This document shows, piece after piece, positions 36,958-45,035 of a stretch of DNA of 64,000 nucleotides. Position 1 is the first letter of the stretch. Each line of letters opens with the position of its first letter. The notes below the pieces were generated by a model. The model was not told the DNA's origin. It ran no database searches and saw nothing but the letters and a program-made list of their open reading frames with translations. Source of the stretch: DATCIH01 sp036507955 (lineage in GTDB: Bacteria > Bacillota > Clostridia > Clostridiales > Clostridiaceae); contig DATCIH010000116.1 of the NCBI GenBank assembly GCA_036507955.1, positions 62,001-126,000 of the forward strand, given 5' to 3'. A program made the translations under genes and the position numbers.

Positions 36958-37398
36958 TTTTATTTCCCTCTTTAATTTGAACTAACTTAATCTTTCGATG
37001 CACCATACTCAACGTTAACGTAATTTAATTTTAGCATTTATAAAATCTAATATAAATGTATTATAGAATGATTTCTAATAATATATACAGATATTTTCAA
37101 TTCTTTGTCAATTATTAAATATATGGAATTTTTTCTTTTATTTTGTATAAAAAATTGTTTAACTTATTATTAACTTTAACTGTTATTCATTGGGATCATC
37201 TTAATATAAATTAGATTTTTTAAACTCAAGCATTTCAAACTTTGCTTTCAACCCATAATGCTTCATTGGCGCTCAACTATCTGAAAAAAAAGAGTCCTCC
37301 TTTGATAAAATAGAGCGGTTTTACAACCGCAGTAAAATCAAAGGAGGACATAGTTTTTTTATCAATATTGGAGCAAATGTAGTCTTATAAAATTTAGA
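36958..37398. other. Intergenic region with one large nested hairpin
   Basis: Apart from the hairpin at 37294-37349, this stretch is plain AT-rich sequence and includes the promoter area of the lipoprotein fragment. I see no further reading frame or RNA gene. Confidence 0.5.
37294..37349. terminator. Nested inverted repeat flanked by A- and T-runs (strong bidirectional terminator)
   Basis: The outer arms GTCCTCCTTTGAT and ATCAAAGGAGGAC (13 bp) enclose an inner GCGGTT-TTAC-AACCGC hairpin. Eight A precede and seven T follow within a few bases. It lies downstream of the isomerase gene on the minus strand and can terminate it. The size and two-level symmetry also suggest a small mobile-element end. 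Confidence 0.65.
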
Positions 37399-38286
37399 TT
37401 AATACTCTCCTGCTACACACTGCTGAAGATGTTCCAGTGCCTGTTTGTTATAACGGCGTGGATTGTCTGTAAATTCAAGTTCAACCATAAGATCGCCTGC
37501 ATATCCCACACTTTTCAGTGCTGCGATAACTGCTGTGAAATCTACAATACCACTGCCCGCAGGAATATTTCCCCGTGTTACAGAATCATTATCTTTACAG
37601 TGCATGTTAAAAATATTCTTTCCGCCGAGGATATAAATTGCCCACTCTGGGTCAATATGCTGAGTCACTAGGTGACTGGTATCAAGCTGAATACCAAAGT
37701 TTGGTTCATTGATATCCTTAATTGCTTGAAGCATTGCATGTGGAGTTGATATCATTGATAATACAAAGCACTCGATGGACATACGTAGTCCATATTTCTG
37801 AGCGATTTTAGCACCTTTTTTATATGTACTCGTGAGTGTATCCCAGTCCTTCTGATAATTGTAATCCGTTGGAAGATGAAAACCCACCTTCTCTGCGGGA
37901 GCGGAGTTTTTAAATTTCCATCCAGATGTGCCTTGGGGTGATGGTACAATTGTTGATATGATTTTACAACCTATCCACTGTGCTACCTGAGCGCATTTTT
38001 CGAAATATTTTAAATTGATTTCACGGTCAGCTTCATTTGGCTTATTCCAGTCACCAGACTGGAACACCAATACGTTGGGTTCAAGACCGATTTTACGGGA
38101 ATGGTTCCCTAATTTTTCACATGCTTCTTTTGTGTAAAACTTATTAAGAGACTCAGTTGTTGCTAGATAATCCACTGTCTCAAAGCCCAAAGCCCTCATT
38201 TGATCTGCAATCTTTATTAAGGAATCTCCACTAGGAAGATCCTCTGGGATTGGTGTCCAACCCCATGCTACATTACCTATTTTCAT
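37399..38286 (-). CDS. Sugar phosphate isomerase/epimerase (xylose isomerase-like TIM barrel)
   Basis: The 295-residue protein belongs to the AP-endonuclease-2/IolE-like TIM-barrel family. Metal ligands are visible: Glu in MSIECFV, Asp and His in QLDTSHLV, His in NMHCKDND, and Glu in MVELEFTD. Members isomerise, epimerise or dehydrate sugars, keto-sugars and cyclitols (for example 2-keto-myo-inositol dehydratase or 3-keto-hexose epimerases). It is monocistronic, near the transporter and the zinc dehydrogenase, and is a candidate partner of the Gfo/Idh oxidoreductases. The substrate is not determined. Confidence 0.85.
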   Translation of the reverse strand: MKIGNVAWGWTPIPEDLPSGDSLIKIADQMRALGFETVDYLATTESLNKFYTKEACEKLGNHSRKIGLEPNVLVFQSGDWNKPNEADREINLKYFEKCAQVAQWIGCKIISTIVPSPQGTSGWKFKNSAPAEKVGFHLPTDYNYQKDWDTLTSTYKKGAKIAQKYGLRMSIECFVLSMISTPHAMLQAIKDINEPNFGIQLDTSHLVTQHIDPEWAIYILGGKNIFNMHCKDNDSVTRGNIPAGSGIVDFTAVIAALKSVGYAGDLMVELEFTDNPRRYNKQALEHLQQCVAGEY

Positions 38287-38515
38287 AAATATTCTCCTCC
38301 ATATTCATAATTTAAAGCCATCTGCCTTTTCTATGTAATCTAATTTGTTTACTCCAGTAATAACTATTATACTATTGAGTATTAGAGAATTCAACATTTA
38401 TACTAATGGAATTTTTTCTTTTGTATCGCATACTCCGCACAATTGTTTTTCGGGTTATCAGTCATCTATAGCTATATATTGACTTACCTTCTTACCAAAA
38501 TAAAAAGATATCATA

Positions 38516-39267
38516 TTACTTGGCTCCTTTAGTAAACAAATAATCTTTCCACACTAGGCTATTTTTAATCATATTTGCCTCCATTGCCTCATAAGGAATA
38601 GCCATCTCTAGGTGATCCCCAATTGCATGTGGAACTTCAATGCTTAGTATGACCCCATACTTAGTTAATTTGTAATTTGCATCATTATCCAAATCATCTC
38701 TAGAGTTTGAATAAATACCTGATTTAAATGCTTCAACAAAGTGATCATCAATGATAAAAATATCCTTTAAAGGCAAGGTATCAACTTCACTCAATGTAAT
38801 GTTTTGGGTATGATATATATTAACTGGGTAAGCAGCTTTTTCAAAATAAGAGGTTCCTTGATAGGAAATGCTGAGTACCTTGTTATCGTCCCCCCCCCCA
38901 GTTCATATTTCAAATCCAGAGAATAAGTACCCATATCCTCTGATTCCATTCTAAGTGATTCCAATTCCGTTCTAATATTTTCCTGTATAACTTTATTTAC
39001 CAAATCCGCCTTAGTTGGATTGCTTGCCTTGTTAAGCTGTGGGAATTCTATACTGATTCCCTTCTCTGCATAGGTTTCATTAATAATACTATAAGTAAAA
39101 TCTGCTTTTTCTTCAGAAGTGTTATTTTCCACAACACTTGTATCTTTACTGACAGCAGATTCTCTCGCTACCACATCAGATGATGTTTTCTTTACCTTAC
39201 ATGCAACAAGACTTGTAGCTAGTATGAAAATGATCGCTAGTACCAAGCTTTTTTTAATTTTTTTCAT
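38516..39267 (-). pseudogene. Lipoprotein (RsiV/DUF3298-like) split by a G10 tract, copy 2
   Basis: This is a second copy of the gene at 21107-21932. The frame from ATG 39267 passes through a ten-G run and continues in the wrong phase as GGGTITRYSAFPIKEP to a stop at 38791. The true C-terminus continues in another frame to 38516 (TLPLKDIFIIDDHF, EVPHAIGDHLEMAIP). Relative to copy 1 it also lacks 27 residues (81 bases, in frame) after NSRDDLD. Because copy 1 has nine G and this has ten, each is off in a different phase. It is probably a decayed paralogue or a phase-variable pair. Confidence 0.7.
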
Positions 39268-39310
39268 GTTTAGCCTCCATACTCTTTATATTACAAAAAA
39301 TAAATACACT
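38526..39310. repeat. Long direct repeat, copy 2 (partner 21111-21975)
   Basis: This 785-base block matches 21111-21975 in the same orientation, including about 43 bases upstream of the ATG. The boundaries are sharp: CCTTTAGTAAAC at one end and AAATACACT at the other. No insertion-sequence ends flank it, so it probably arose by duplication followed by local divergence. It is a potential site for recombination that would delete or invert the intervening 16.5 kb. Confidence 0.85.
38890..38899 (-). repeat. Poly-G tract of ten (on the coding strand), off-frame
   Basis: Ten consecutive C on the plus strand sit at the same codon as the nine-C tract of copy 1. One more G would restore the full reading frame. 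Confidence 0.85.
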
Positions 39311-39530
39311 ATACTATTATTGTATAATGTATTCGTTATAATTTATATCACCCGTCGGGTGATTTTCATAATATATTATTTTTGTAGAAAAAGAGTCACG
39401 CTATAGTTAGAAATAATTATATTACTACAAACAGAATATTTAAGATAAGAGCTGTCTATGACATAATAGGATTAGGTTAATTGATTCGGGGTAAGGTATA
39501 AACAATATTAAAAAAAACATTTAATTAGAG

Positions 39531-39701
39531 GTGTTAATAATCGGAGAATTAGACAGATTCCATGGCATAATTGTCAGAATTTATCCAGAAAAAGGTAGAA
39601 TACATAACATTCCACATATTCATGTATATTATAATGAATATAGACATGTGTCTAACCCTTTTGAATTAATTAAATCGTTTAAAACTTTACTAAGCCTTTA
39701 A
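39531..39701 (+). CDS. Small DUF4160-like protein, probably truncated
   Basis: From a GTG at 39531 the frame reads LIIGELDRFHGIIVRIYPEK, then IPHIHVYYNEYRHVSNP, and stops after 56 residues. The FHGIIVRI and PHIHVYYNEY blocks match the N-terminal half of DUF4160 proteins (usually about 80 residues, often partners of DUF2442 proteins in small toxin-antitoxin-like pairs). The C-terminal half is missing and no partner gene is next to it. The ribosome site is poor. It overlaps the end of the convergent dehydrogenase gene by 23 bases. It is probably a remnant. Confidence 0.45.
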   Translation: MLIIGELDRFHGIIVRIYPEKGRIHNIPHIHVYYNEYRHVSNPFELIKSFKTLLSL

Positions 39702-40860
39702 AATAATTGTCATCTTTCATACTATTAAGTGTATTTTTCAATGTATCGATTGAACCAACATGAGTATATAATTTTTCAAAACTAATTTTATTATGTCTCT
39801 TAAGTATATGGAAAGCTTTATTAAAAGCTTTCGGTGAATTGGCACTCATTCCCATAACTCTAGCATGTTTTAAGCATATAAGTCTAGCTGGATCTATAGA
39901 TACATTTGTACCAACATTAACCATGTTTCCAACTTCAACTAATGTACCCATACGTCTTATCATTTCAAGACCTTCTACAAAGGATTCAGGAGAATTTGAG
40001 CACTGTAAAACTACATCTGCACCTTGTCCTCCGCTAATATCTCTAACCTTTTTAATTCTTTCATCAGGGCTTGTCTCCTTATAATTAATAACATAATCAG
40101 CCTGAGATATTTCAGAAGCTATAGCTAATCTCTTATTTCTTCCACCAATAATAATTATTTTTTCCACACCCATTATTCTTGAAACAAGAGCCGCAAGGGC
40201 TCCTACTGGGCCATCCCCTATTATAGTAACTGTAGCATTTGTTGTAAATGCTTCCTCCACGATGCCTGGACACGTGCAGGCTAGTTCTACTGCTCTTACT
40301 GCAACTGCTAATGGATCGAGTAGTGCTGCAACTTGGGAGGGCATATCCTCTGGAACTTTCCATATATATGTTTCAGGAAATATATACAAATATTCACCAA
40401 ATCCGCCTTTGAAATGCGGGTAAATATTTACATCTGAACTAATACGTTCTTTTCCATTTAAACCAAGCTTATCATATGGAATACCATAAACAAATGAATC
40501 ATCACATACAGTGCAAGTACCTGATCCAAAGGTTAAGCATCCTCCACATTTACCACAAGTAATCCATGGGTATAAAACTACTCTATCCCCTACTTTTATC
40601 GGTCCACCAAAAACATTTAAGGTTTTATTAGCTCTTTTACCAATATCTACTACTCTACCACACACTTCATGACCTAAAATTGAAGGTTTTAATGCCTCCT
40701 GAGGGAATAGATGACCATCTGTTCCACAGACAGCTGCATCCTCTACTTTAATTACTGCTCCATCTTCTCCAGCCACCGGTATAGGGAATTCCATAATTTC
40801 AATATTTCTTTTACCTGTCCATACTGCTGCACGACCTTGTTCTTTTAGCATTGACATCAT
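39679..40860 (-). CDS. Zinc-dependent alcohol (polyol/sugar) dehydrogenase
   Basis: The 393-residue medium-chain dehydrogenase has catalytic zinc ligands C45 (AAVCGTDGH) and H64-E65 (ILGHEVCG), a structural zinc set C102/C105/C108/C116, and the NAD motif in IIGDGPVGALAALV. It probably oxidises a secondary alcohol of a sugar or polyol. Three possible ATGs lie at the start (40860, 40857, 40851) behind GGGAG; 40851 gives the best spacing. It is monocistronic and lies close to the isomerase and transporter of the glycyl-radical cluster. Its substrate is unknown. Confidence 0.88.
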   Translation of the reverse strand: MMSMLKEQGRAAVWTGKRNIEIMEFPIPVAGEDGAVIKVEDAAVCGTDGHLFPQEALKPSILGHEVCGRVVDIGKRANKTLNVFGGPIKVGDRVVLYPWITCGKCGGCLTFGSGTCTVCDDSFVYGIPYDKLGLNGKERISSDVNIYPHFKGGFGEYLYIFPETYIWKVPEDMPSQVAALLDPLAVAVRAVELACTCPGIVEEAFTTNATVTIIGDGPVGALAALVSRIMGVEKIIIIGGRNKRLAIASEISQADYVINYKETSPDERIKKVRDISGGQGADVVLQCSNSPESFVEGLEMIRRMGTLVEVGNMVNVGTNVSIDPARLICLKHARVMGMSANSPKAFNKAFHILKRHNKISFEKLYTHVGSIDTLKNTLNSMKDDNYFKGLVKF

Positions 40861-41122
40861 CTCCCAATATAATTTAAATGATTTAATAAGTTAATCCTAA
40901 CTTATCATTCACCATAAATCCTTTGTGAATTAATGTTACCTTTAAATACATATTAAGTAAACAGTTTAGATGAAAAATATTCACCTCAACTATAAAAACG
41001 CCTAAAATATATTGATAAAGTTTAAGGTGCATTATTTTAATATATATTATATTATATAAATAGAAGATAAATCTTAATAAATAACTATAACCCTATAATT
41101 TAATAAGAAAAAGGTGGATAAT

Positions 41123-41746
41123 ATGGACTTCTTTAAAAGAAATATACTGAAAATAAAAAGTAATACAGAAGATGATGAAGTAAGGTTTTATGTTAATTAT
41201 TATAAGTTAAAGCAATTAGATAATTTTAAAATGTCACTACTGAAAGATATGATGGGTAATAATAAATGCTTAGCCGTCATCAATACAGATATGATTTATA
41301 ATAGAAATAATAAAGATAATGAAAAATGGTCAAAGGAATTAACAGATGTATTTGATAAGGTTGATATTAAATATAATAAAATTGAGATTAAGAAATTACA
41401 AGATATCATAGTTTTTGGTGCTGTAGTTAAAGGTACTAATAAGAATACATATAAGCAATGTATAATAGGTTTTATAATTGAAGTAGGAAAGCTTGAAAGT
41501 ATAAAATCTATAATAAACAATAATAATATTAAGTATTATATTAATAATAATGTATGTAGTGATGATGAATTGCTTTGCAATTTTCAATCAAAGTATAATA
41601 ATGAAGAGGACTTTTGTAATAATAATATCTTTGATATTTTTGATGATAATTTCACTAAAAATATTGTTATACATTCACAAAGTAAAAATTCTCAGTTTAT
41701 TGTGGATCTCCTTGAAAGGTTGAATCATAAGATTGTACTTCCATGA
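41123..41746 (+). CDS. Hypothetical protein, asparagine- and lysine-rich
   Basis: The frame opens at GTG 41114, but ATG 41123 is preferred because AAGGTGG lies just before it. The roughly 207-residue protein has no signal peptide, no membrane segment and no motif I recognise. It is rich in Asn (runs such as INNNNIKYYINNN), Lys and Ile. A central hydrophobic strand pair (KLQDIIVFGAVVKGTN, QCIIGFIIEVGK) suggests a compact alpha/beta domain. It is flanked by the dehydrogenase gene (divergent) and an L,D-transpeptidase gene. It is probably a real gene because of its ribosome site and length. Confidence 0.6.
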   Translation: MDFFKRNILKIKSNTEDDEVRFYVNYYKLKQLDNFKMSLLKDMMGNNKCLAVINTDMIYNRNNKDNEKWSKELTDVFDKVDIKYNKIEIKKLQDIIVFGAVVKGTNKNTYKQCIIGFIIEVGKLESIKSIINNNNIKYYINNNVCSDDELLCNFQSKYNNEEDFCNNNIFDIFDDNFTKNIVIHSQSKNSQFIVDLLERLNHKIVLP

Positions 41747-41886
41747 ACTCATTTCTTAGTTATTTCGACAAAAATCATTTTTAGCACTTCCAAACTTACA
41801 ATAAATATGGTATATTTGAATAAATCTATCTTGTATTACCTTTAGAACCAATAGGTTAATATAAAAAAAGTGAGGAACAACTAAGC

Positions 41887-43095
41887 ATGAAAATCACTGG
41901 GAAAAAATATGTGGTAATCGGAGTAGCTATAATTGCTATAACTTTATCATTACCAGGTTTGGGATACTATAAAAAAGTTGAGGCAAAGAAATTAGAGACT
42001 AAATTTAGTGAGTCCCTTAAAAAAAGCAAATATAATGAAGCCTTAATCTCTTATAATTATGCTAATAAAGATATTATAATAAAAAGCTTTTTTAGTTTTA
42101 GTAAGGTTGCAAAAGCTTTAGTTAGTGATGTTTCCAGTTCCTTGCAAACAGACTATTTAGATTATAAATTAAGTTTTGAGAGCTTTCAGAAAAAGGAGAA
42201 TGAACTTTCAATATTTCAGTTCTCAGATATAGCTAAATTAACGCAAAATCAGTCTGAGGTTGCAGCCATTGAAGTTATAAGAGGGCAATATAATGAATGT
42301 ATTGCACTTTATGAGAAAAAAGAATATGCAACTGCTTTGGCTTCACTAGCTAAGCTTTCAGATAAGGACAAAAAAACTAATGACAAAATAAACACCTTAA
42401 AAACTAATATAAATAAAGATTTTAAAGCTAGTATTACAAATCAAATAGCTGATGTTGTAAAAAACGAAAAATTTGCTGATGGAATAATACTATTGAATAC
42501 CAACAATTTACTTTTTAGTGATGAAGAAATAGCTACTAAAACAAAGGAAATAAACCAATTGGTAGCAGCAAAAGCTGAGGAAGCAAGGCTGAAGGCAATA
42601 GAGGAAGGGAATAAAAAACAACTAGCAATACAGAAAGAGCAAGCGCTAATAGCTTCTTGTTTAGTTGGATATACTCCCAGCCCTGACATAGAAAATCCCT
42701 TTATTAATATAGAAAGTGGGACAAGCTTCCTTTTGAATGTTGATATAAAAGAACAAAAAACCCGTGTTTTTACTGGTAAAAAAGGAGACTGGAAACTAAT
42801 AAAAAATATATCTTGCTCCACAGGAGCTCCAGGTTATGATACTCCAACGGGTACTTTCAAAATTAGTGCAAGAGGAGACTGGTTCTTTAGTGATGTATAT
42901 AATGAAGGTGCAGAATACTGGACAAGATTTTTCGGGGATTTTCTTTTTCATTCTTTGCCAATGGACAAGAGTAGAACTGTGGTTGATCCAACCCTTGGTA
43001 CACCAGCCTCTCACGGATGCGTTAGATTACCAATCGAGGATGCAAAATGGATATACAACAACATGAGTAGTGGTACAAAAGTAATAGTAAATTAG
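41887..43095 (+). CDS. L,D-transpeptidase (YkuD domain), membrane-anchored
   Basis: The 402-residue protein has an N-terminal membrane anchor (about residues 8-28), a helical, repeat-like stalk with Lys/Glu-rich segments (about 35-250), and a C-terminal YkuD domain with catalytic C378 in ASHGCVRLP and the upstream His in DFLFHSLPMD. The domain forms 3-3 cross-links in peptidoglycan or attaches proteins to it, outside the membrane. The long stalk probably spans the wall. It is monocistronic, with GTGAGGAACAACTAAGC before the ATG. Confidence 0.88.
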   Translation: MKITGKKYVVIGVAIIAITLSLPGLGYYKKVEAKKLETKFSESLKKSKYNEALISYNYANKDIIIKSFFSFSKVAKALVSDVSSSLQTDYLDYKLSFESFQKKENELSIFQFSDIAKLTQNQSEVAAIEVIRGQYNECIALYEKKEYATALASLAKLSDKDKKTNDKINTLKTNINKDFKASITNQIADVVKNEKFADGIILLNTNNLLFSDEEIATKTKEINQLVAAKAEEARLKAIEEGNKKQLAIQKEQALIASCLVGYTPSPDIENPFINIESGTSFLLNVDIKEQKTRVFTGKKGDWKLIKNISCSTGAPGYDTPTGTFKISARGDWFFSDVYNEGAEYWTRFFGDFLFHSLPMDKSRTVVDPTLGTPASHGCVRLPIEDAKWIYNNMSSGTKVIVN

Positions 43096-43117
43096 AAACA
43101 ATCAAAAACAACTTTTA

Positions 43118-44503
43118 TTAATGATGAAAACTAACGTTGGTGGTAGACTTTAATACTGGATTATTCTTTAAATGCTCCAATTCCTTATAAATGTCACGAA
43201 GGAGTAAGGATACCATATCACGACTAACGCCATGACGAATTAAAATACGTTGTACGGTAATATTCTGGCGATTACTGGGAAGTGGATATGAAGCTATTTG
43301 CCAACCATGCATCCTTAACCGATCAGAAAGATCATAAAGTGAAAATCCAGATGTATTCTCATCCTTTAAGGCATAGCAAACTGCTGGTATACCACCATGA
43401 CCATCATATAATATTTGTAATAAGTCAACTTCTTTAAGCTGCTGACCTAAATACTGGGCAGTATTGGCACATTCACTGTGAATTGCAGTGTAGCCCTCAT
43501 GACCCCATCGCAAAAAGTTATAATACTGAGCTATAATTTGACCCGCTGGACGTGAAAAATTCAGGGCAAAGGTTGGCATTTCTCCTCCTAAGTAATCAAC
43601 ATTAAAGATTAATTCCTTAGGCAAATCAGAAAGTGTCCTCCAAACTATCCAACCAACACCAAGTGGAGCCATCCCAAATTTATGGCCTGAAGCATTAATA
43701 GATTTAACTCTTGGAATGCAAAAATCCCACTTGAGATCCTTCTGTATAAATGGCGCAATAAATGCTCCACTAGCTCCATCCACATGTATAGGGATATCCC
43801 AGCCTGTTTCATTCTCAATCGCATCTAGAGCTTTAGCTATCTCCTGAACTGGTTCATAAATGCCCGTATATGTGCTCCCTAACGTTGCTACAACTCCAAT
43901 TGTATTCTCATCACAATATTTCTTTAGTTGGTCTGGATGCATACATAATGCATCAGCCATTAAAGGGATTTCTCTAATTTCAACATCAAAGTACCTTGCA
44001 AATTTATGCCAACATATCTGTACTGGTCCACATACAATATTAGGATTATTCGTTGATTTCCCTTGAGCTTCACAACGCTTCCGCCACTTCCATTTAAGTG
44101 CTAATCCACCTAGCATAGCCGCTTCACTAGATCCAGTTGTTGAGCATCCAATTGTGTCCTTTTTATCCGGTGAATGCCAAAGATTTGCTAATATGCTCAC
44201 ACATCGCTGTTCAATTTCAGCTGTTTGAGGGTACTCATCCTTATCTATCATATTTTTGTCAATTGATAGATCCATTAGATCACGAACTTCGTCTTCAATA
44301 TATGTAGTACAAAAGGTTGCCAGGTTTTGGCGTGAATTGCCATCCATAAAGAGCTCATCGTATACTAATTGACGAATCGTTTTAGGATTCGAAGTTTTAT
44401 TAGGTAACTCATTTTTAGGAAGCTGAGTTTGGAATATTGAATTTGTATAAAGATCTTTAAATTCTTCTTCATTACTTTTTCTCTTTTTATGATGCAATCC
44501 CAT
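43118..44503 (-). CDS. gadB: Glutamate decarboxylase
   Basis: The 461-residue PLP enzyme belongs to the group II decarboxylases. The PLP lysine lies in NASGHKFGMAPLGVGW, and IPIHVDGASGAFIAPF gives the conserved Asp and His-side residues. The length matches bacterial GadB (about 465). It converts glutamate to GABA and CO2 and consumes a proton, so it serves acid resistance. No GadC antiporter gene is next to it; the APC permease at 49837-51189 is a candidate but is 5 kb away. It has GAGGTGG as ribosome site. Confidence 0.92.
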   Translation of the reverse strand: MGLHHKKRKSNEEEFKDLYTNSIFQTQLPKNELPNKTSNPKTIRQLVYDELFMDGNSRQNLATFCTTYIEDEVRDLMDLSIDKNMIDKDEYPQTAEIEQRCVSILANLWHSPDKKDTIGCSTTGSSEAAMLGGLALKWKWRKRCEAQGKSTNNPNIVCGPVQICWHKFARYFDVEIREIPLMADALCMHPDQLKKYCDENTIGVVATLGSTYTGIYEPVQEIAKALDAIENETGWDIPIHVDGASGAFIAPFIQKDLKWDFCIPRVKSINASGHKFGMAPLGVGWIVWRTLSDLPKELIFNVDYLGGEMPTFALNFSRPAGQIIAQYYNFLRWGHEGYTAIHSECANTAQYLGQQLKEVDLLQILYDGHGGIPAVCYALKDENTSGFSLYDLSDRLRMHGWQIASYPLPSNRQNITVQRILIRHGVSRDMVSLLLRDIYKELEHLKNNPVLKSTTNVSFHH

Positions 44504-44635
44504 TTTTTATTCCACCTCTCTTATAAATAATATTATTTTATAGGGACACTTTTTTGCTTAGCTATAATTATATACTTATAAAATATAATTGCTACAAGAC
44601 TATACTAAATGTGCCTAGTTGGGCGTACCACCAAT

Positions 44636-44665
44636 AAACAAGTTCAAAATAAATTGAACTTGTTT
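44636..44665. terminator. Orphan terminator AAACAAGTTCAA / TTGAACTTGTTT
   Basis: A 12-bp perfect stem with a six-base loop is followed by ACCTTTTTTA on the plus strand. No intact plus-strand gene precedes it. It may be left from a lost gene next to the tag fragment. Confidence 0.65.
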
Positions 44666-44685
44666 ACCTTTTTTACTTATTACTA

Positions 44686-44956
44686 ATTTAATTCAGCCAA
44701 ATCTAATGCGAAATTGTTTTTGGATATACAGAAAGAATTTGGTTCCTTTTCCCAGTACCTATGGGGCTTCACTGAAAATAAAATAGTTAAGAATAACGAT
44801 GATATTATACCTACAACAACTGAGTTATCTGATAGAATATCAAAAGATATGAAGAAAAGAGGAATGAAATTTTTAGGTTCAATAACAGTTTATTCATATT
44901 TGCAAGCAATTGGAATAGTTAATGACCATGAGATTGACTGCTACAAATATCTCTAG
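44686..44956 (+). pseudogene. tag: DNA-3-methyladenine glycosylase I (Tag), C-terminal fragment
   Basis: From about 44686 the frame reads NAKLFLDIQKEFGSFSQYLW and then LSDRISKDMKKRGMKFLGSI, VYSYLQAIGIVNDH. These are the conserved C-terminal blocks of Tag (the last about 85 of some 190 residues). The N-terminal half, which holds the catalytic helix-hairpin elements and a zinc-binding Cys/His pair, is absent, with a stop just upstream. A TTG at 44714 could start an 80-residue product but has no ribosome site. It is treated as a pseudogene. Confidence 0.7.
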
Positions 44957-44959
44957 GTG

Positions 44960-44984
44960 GAGGGAGTGTTTAAGTCACTCCCTC
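44960..44984 (+). terminator. Terminator after the tag fragment
   Basis: GAGGGAGTG pairs with CACTCCCTC around TTTAAGT and is followed by TTTAAAT. It starts three bases after the stop codon of the fragment. Confidence 0.7.
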
Positions 44985-45035
44985 TTTAAATGCTAAGTTG
45001 TATTTCTAATTTCCTTTTTTTAATCAATGAGAGAA

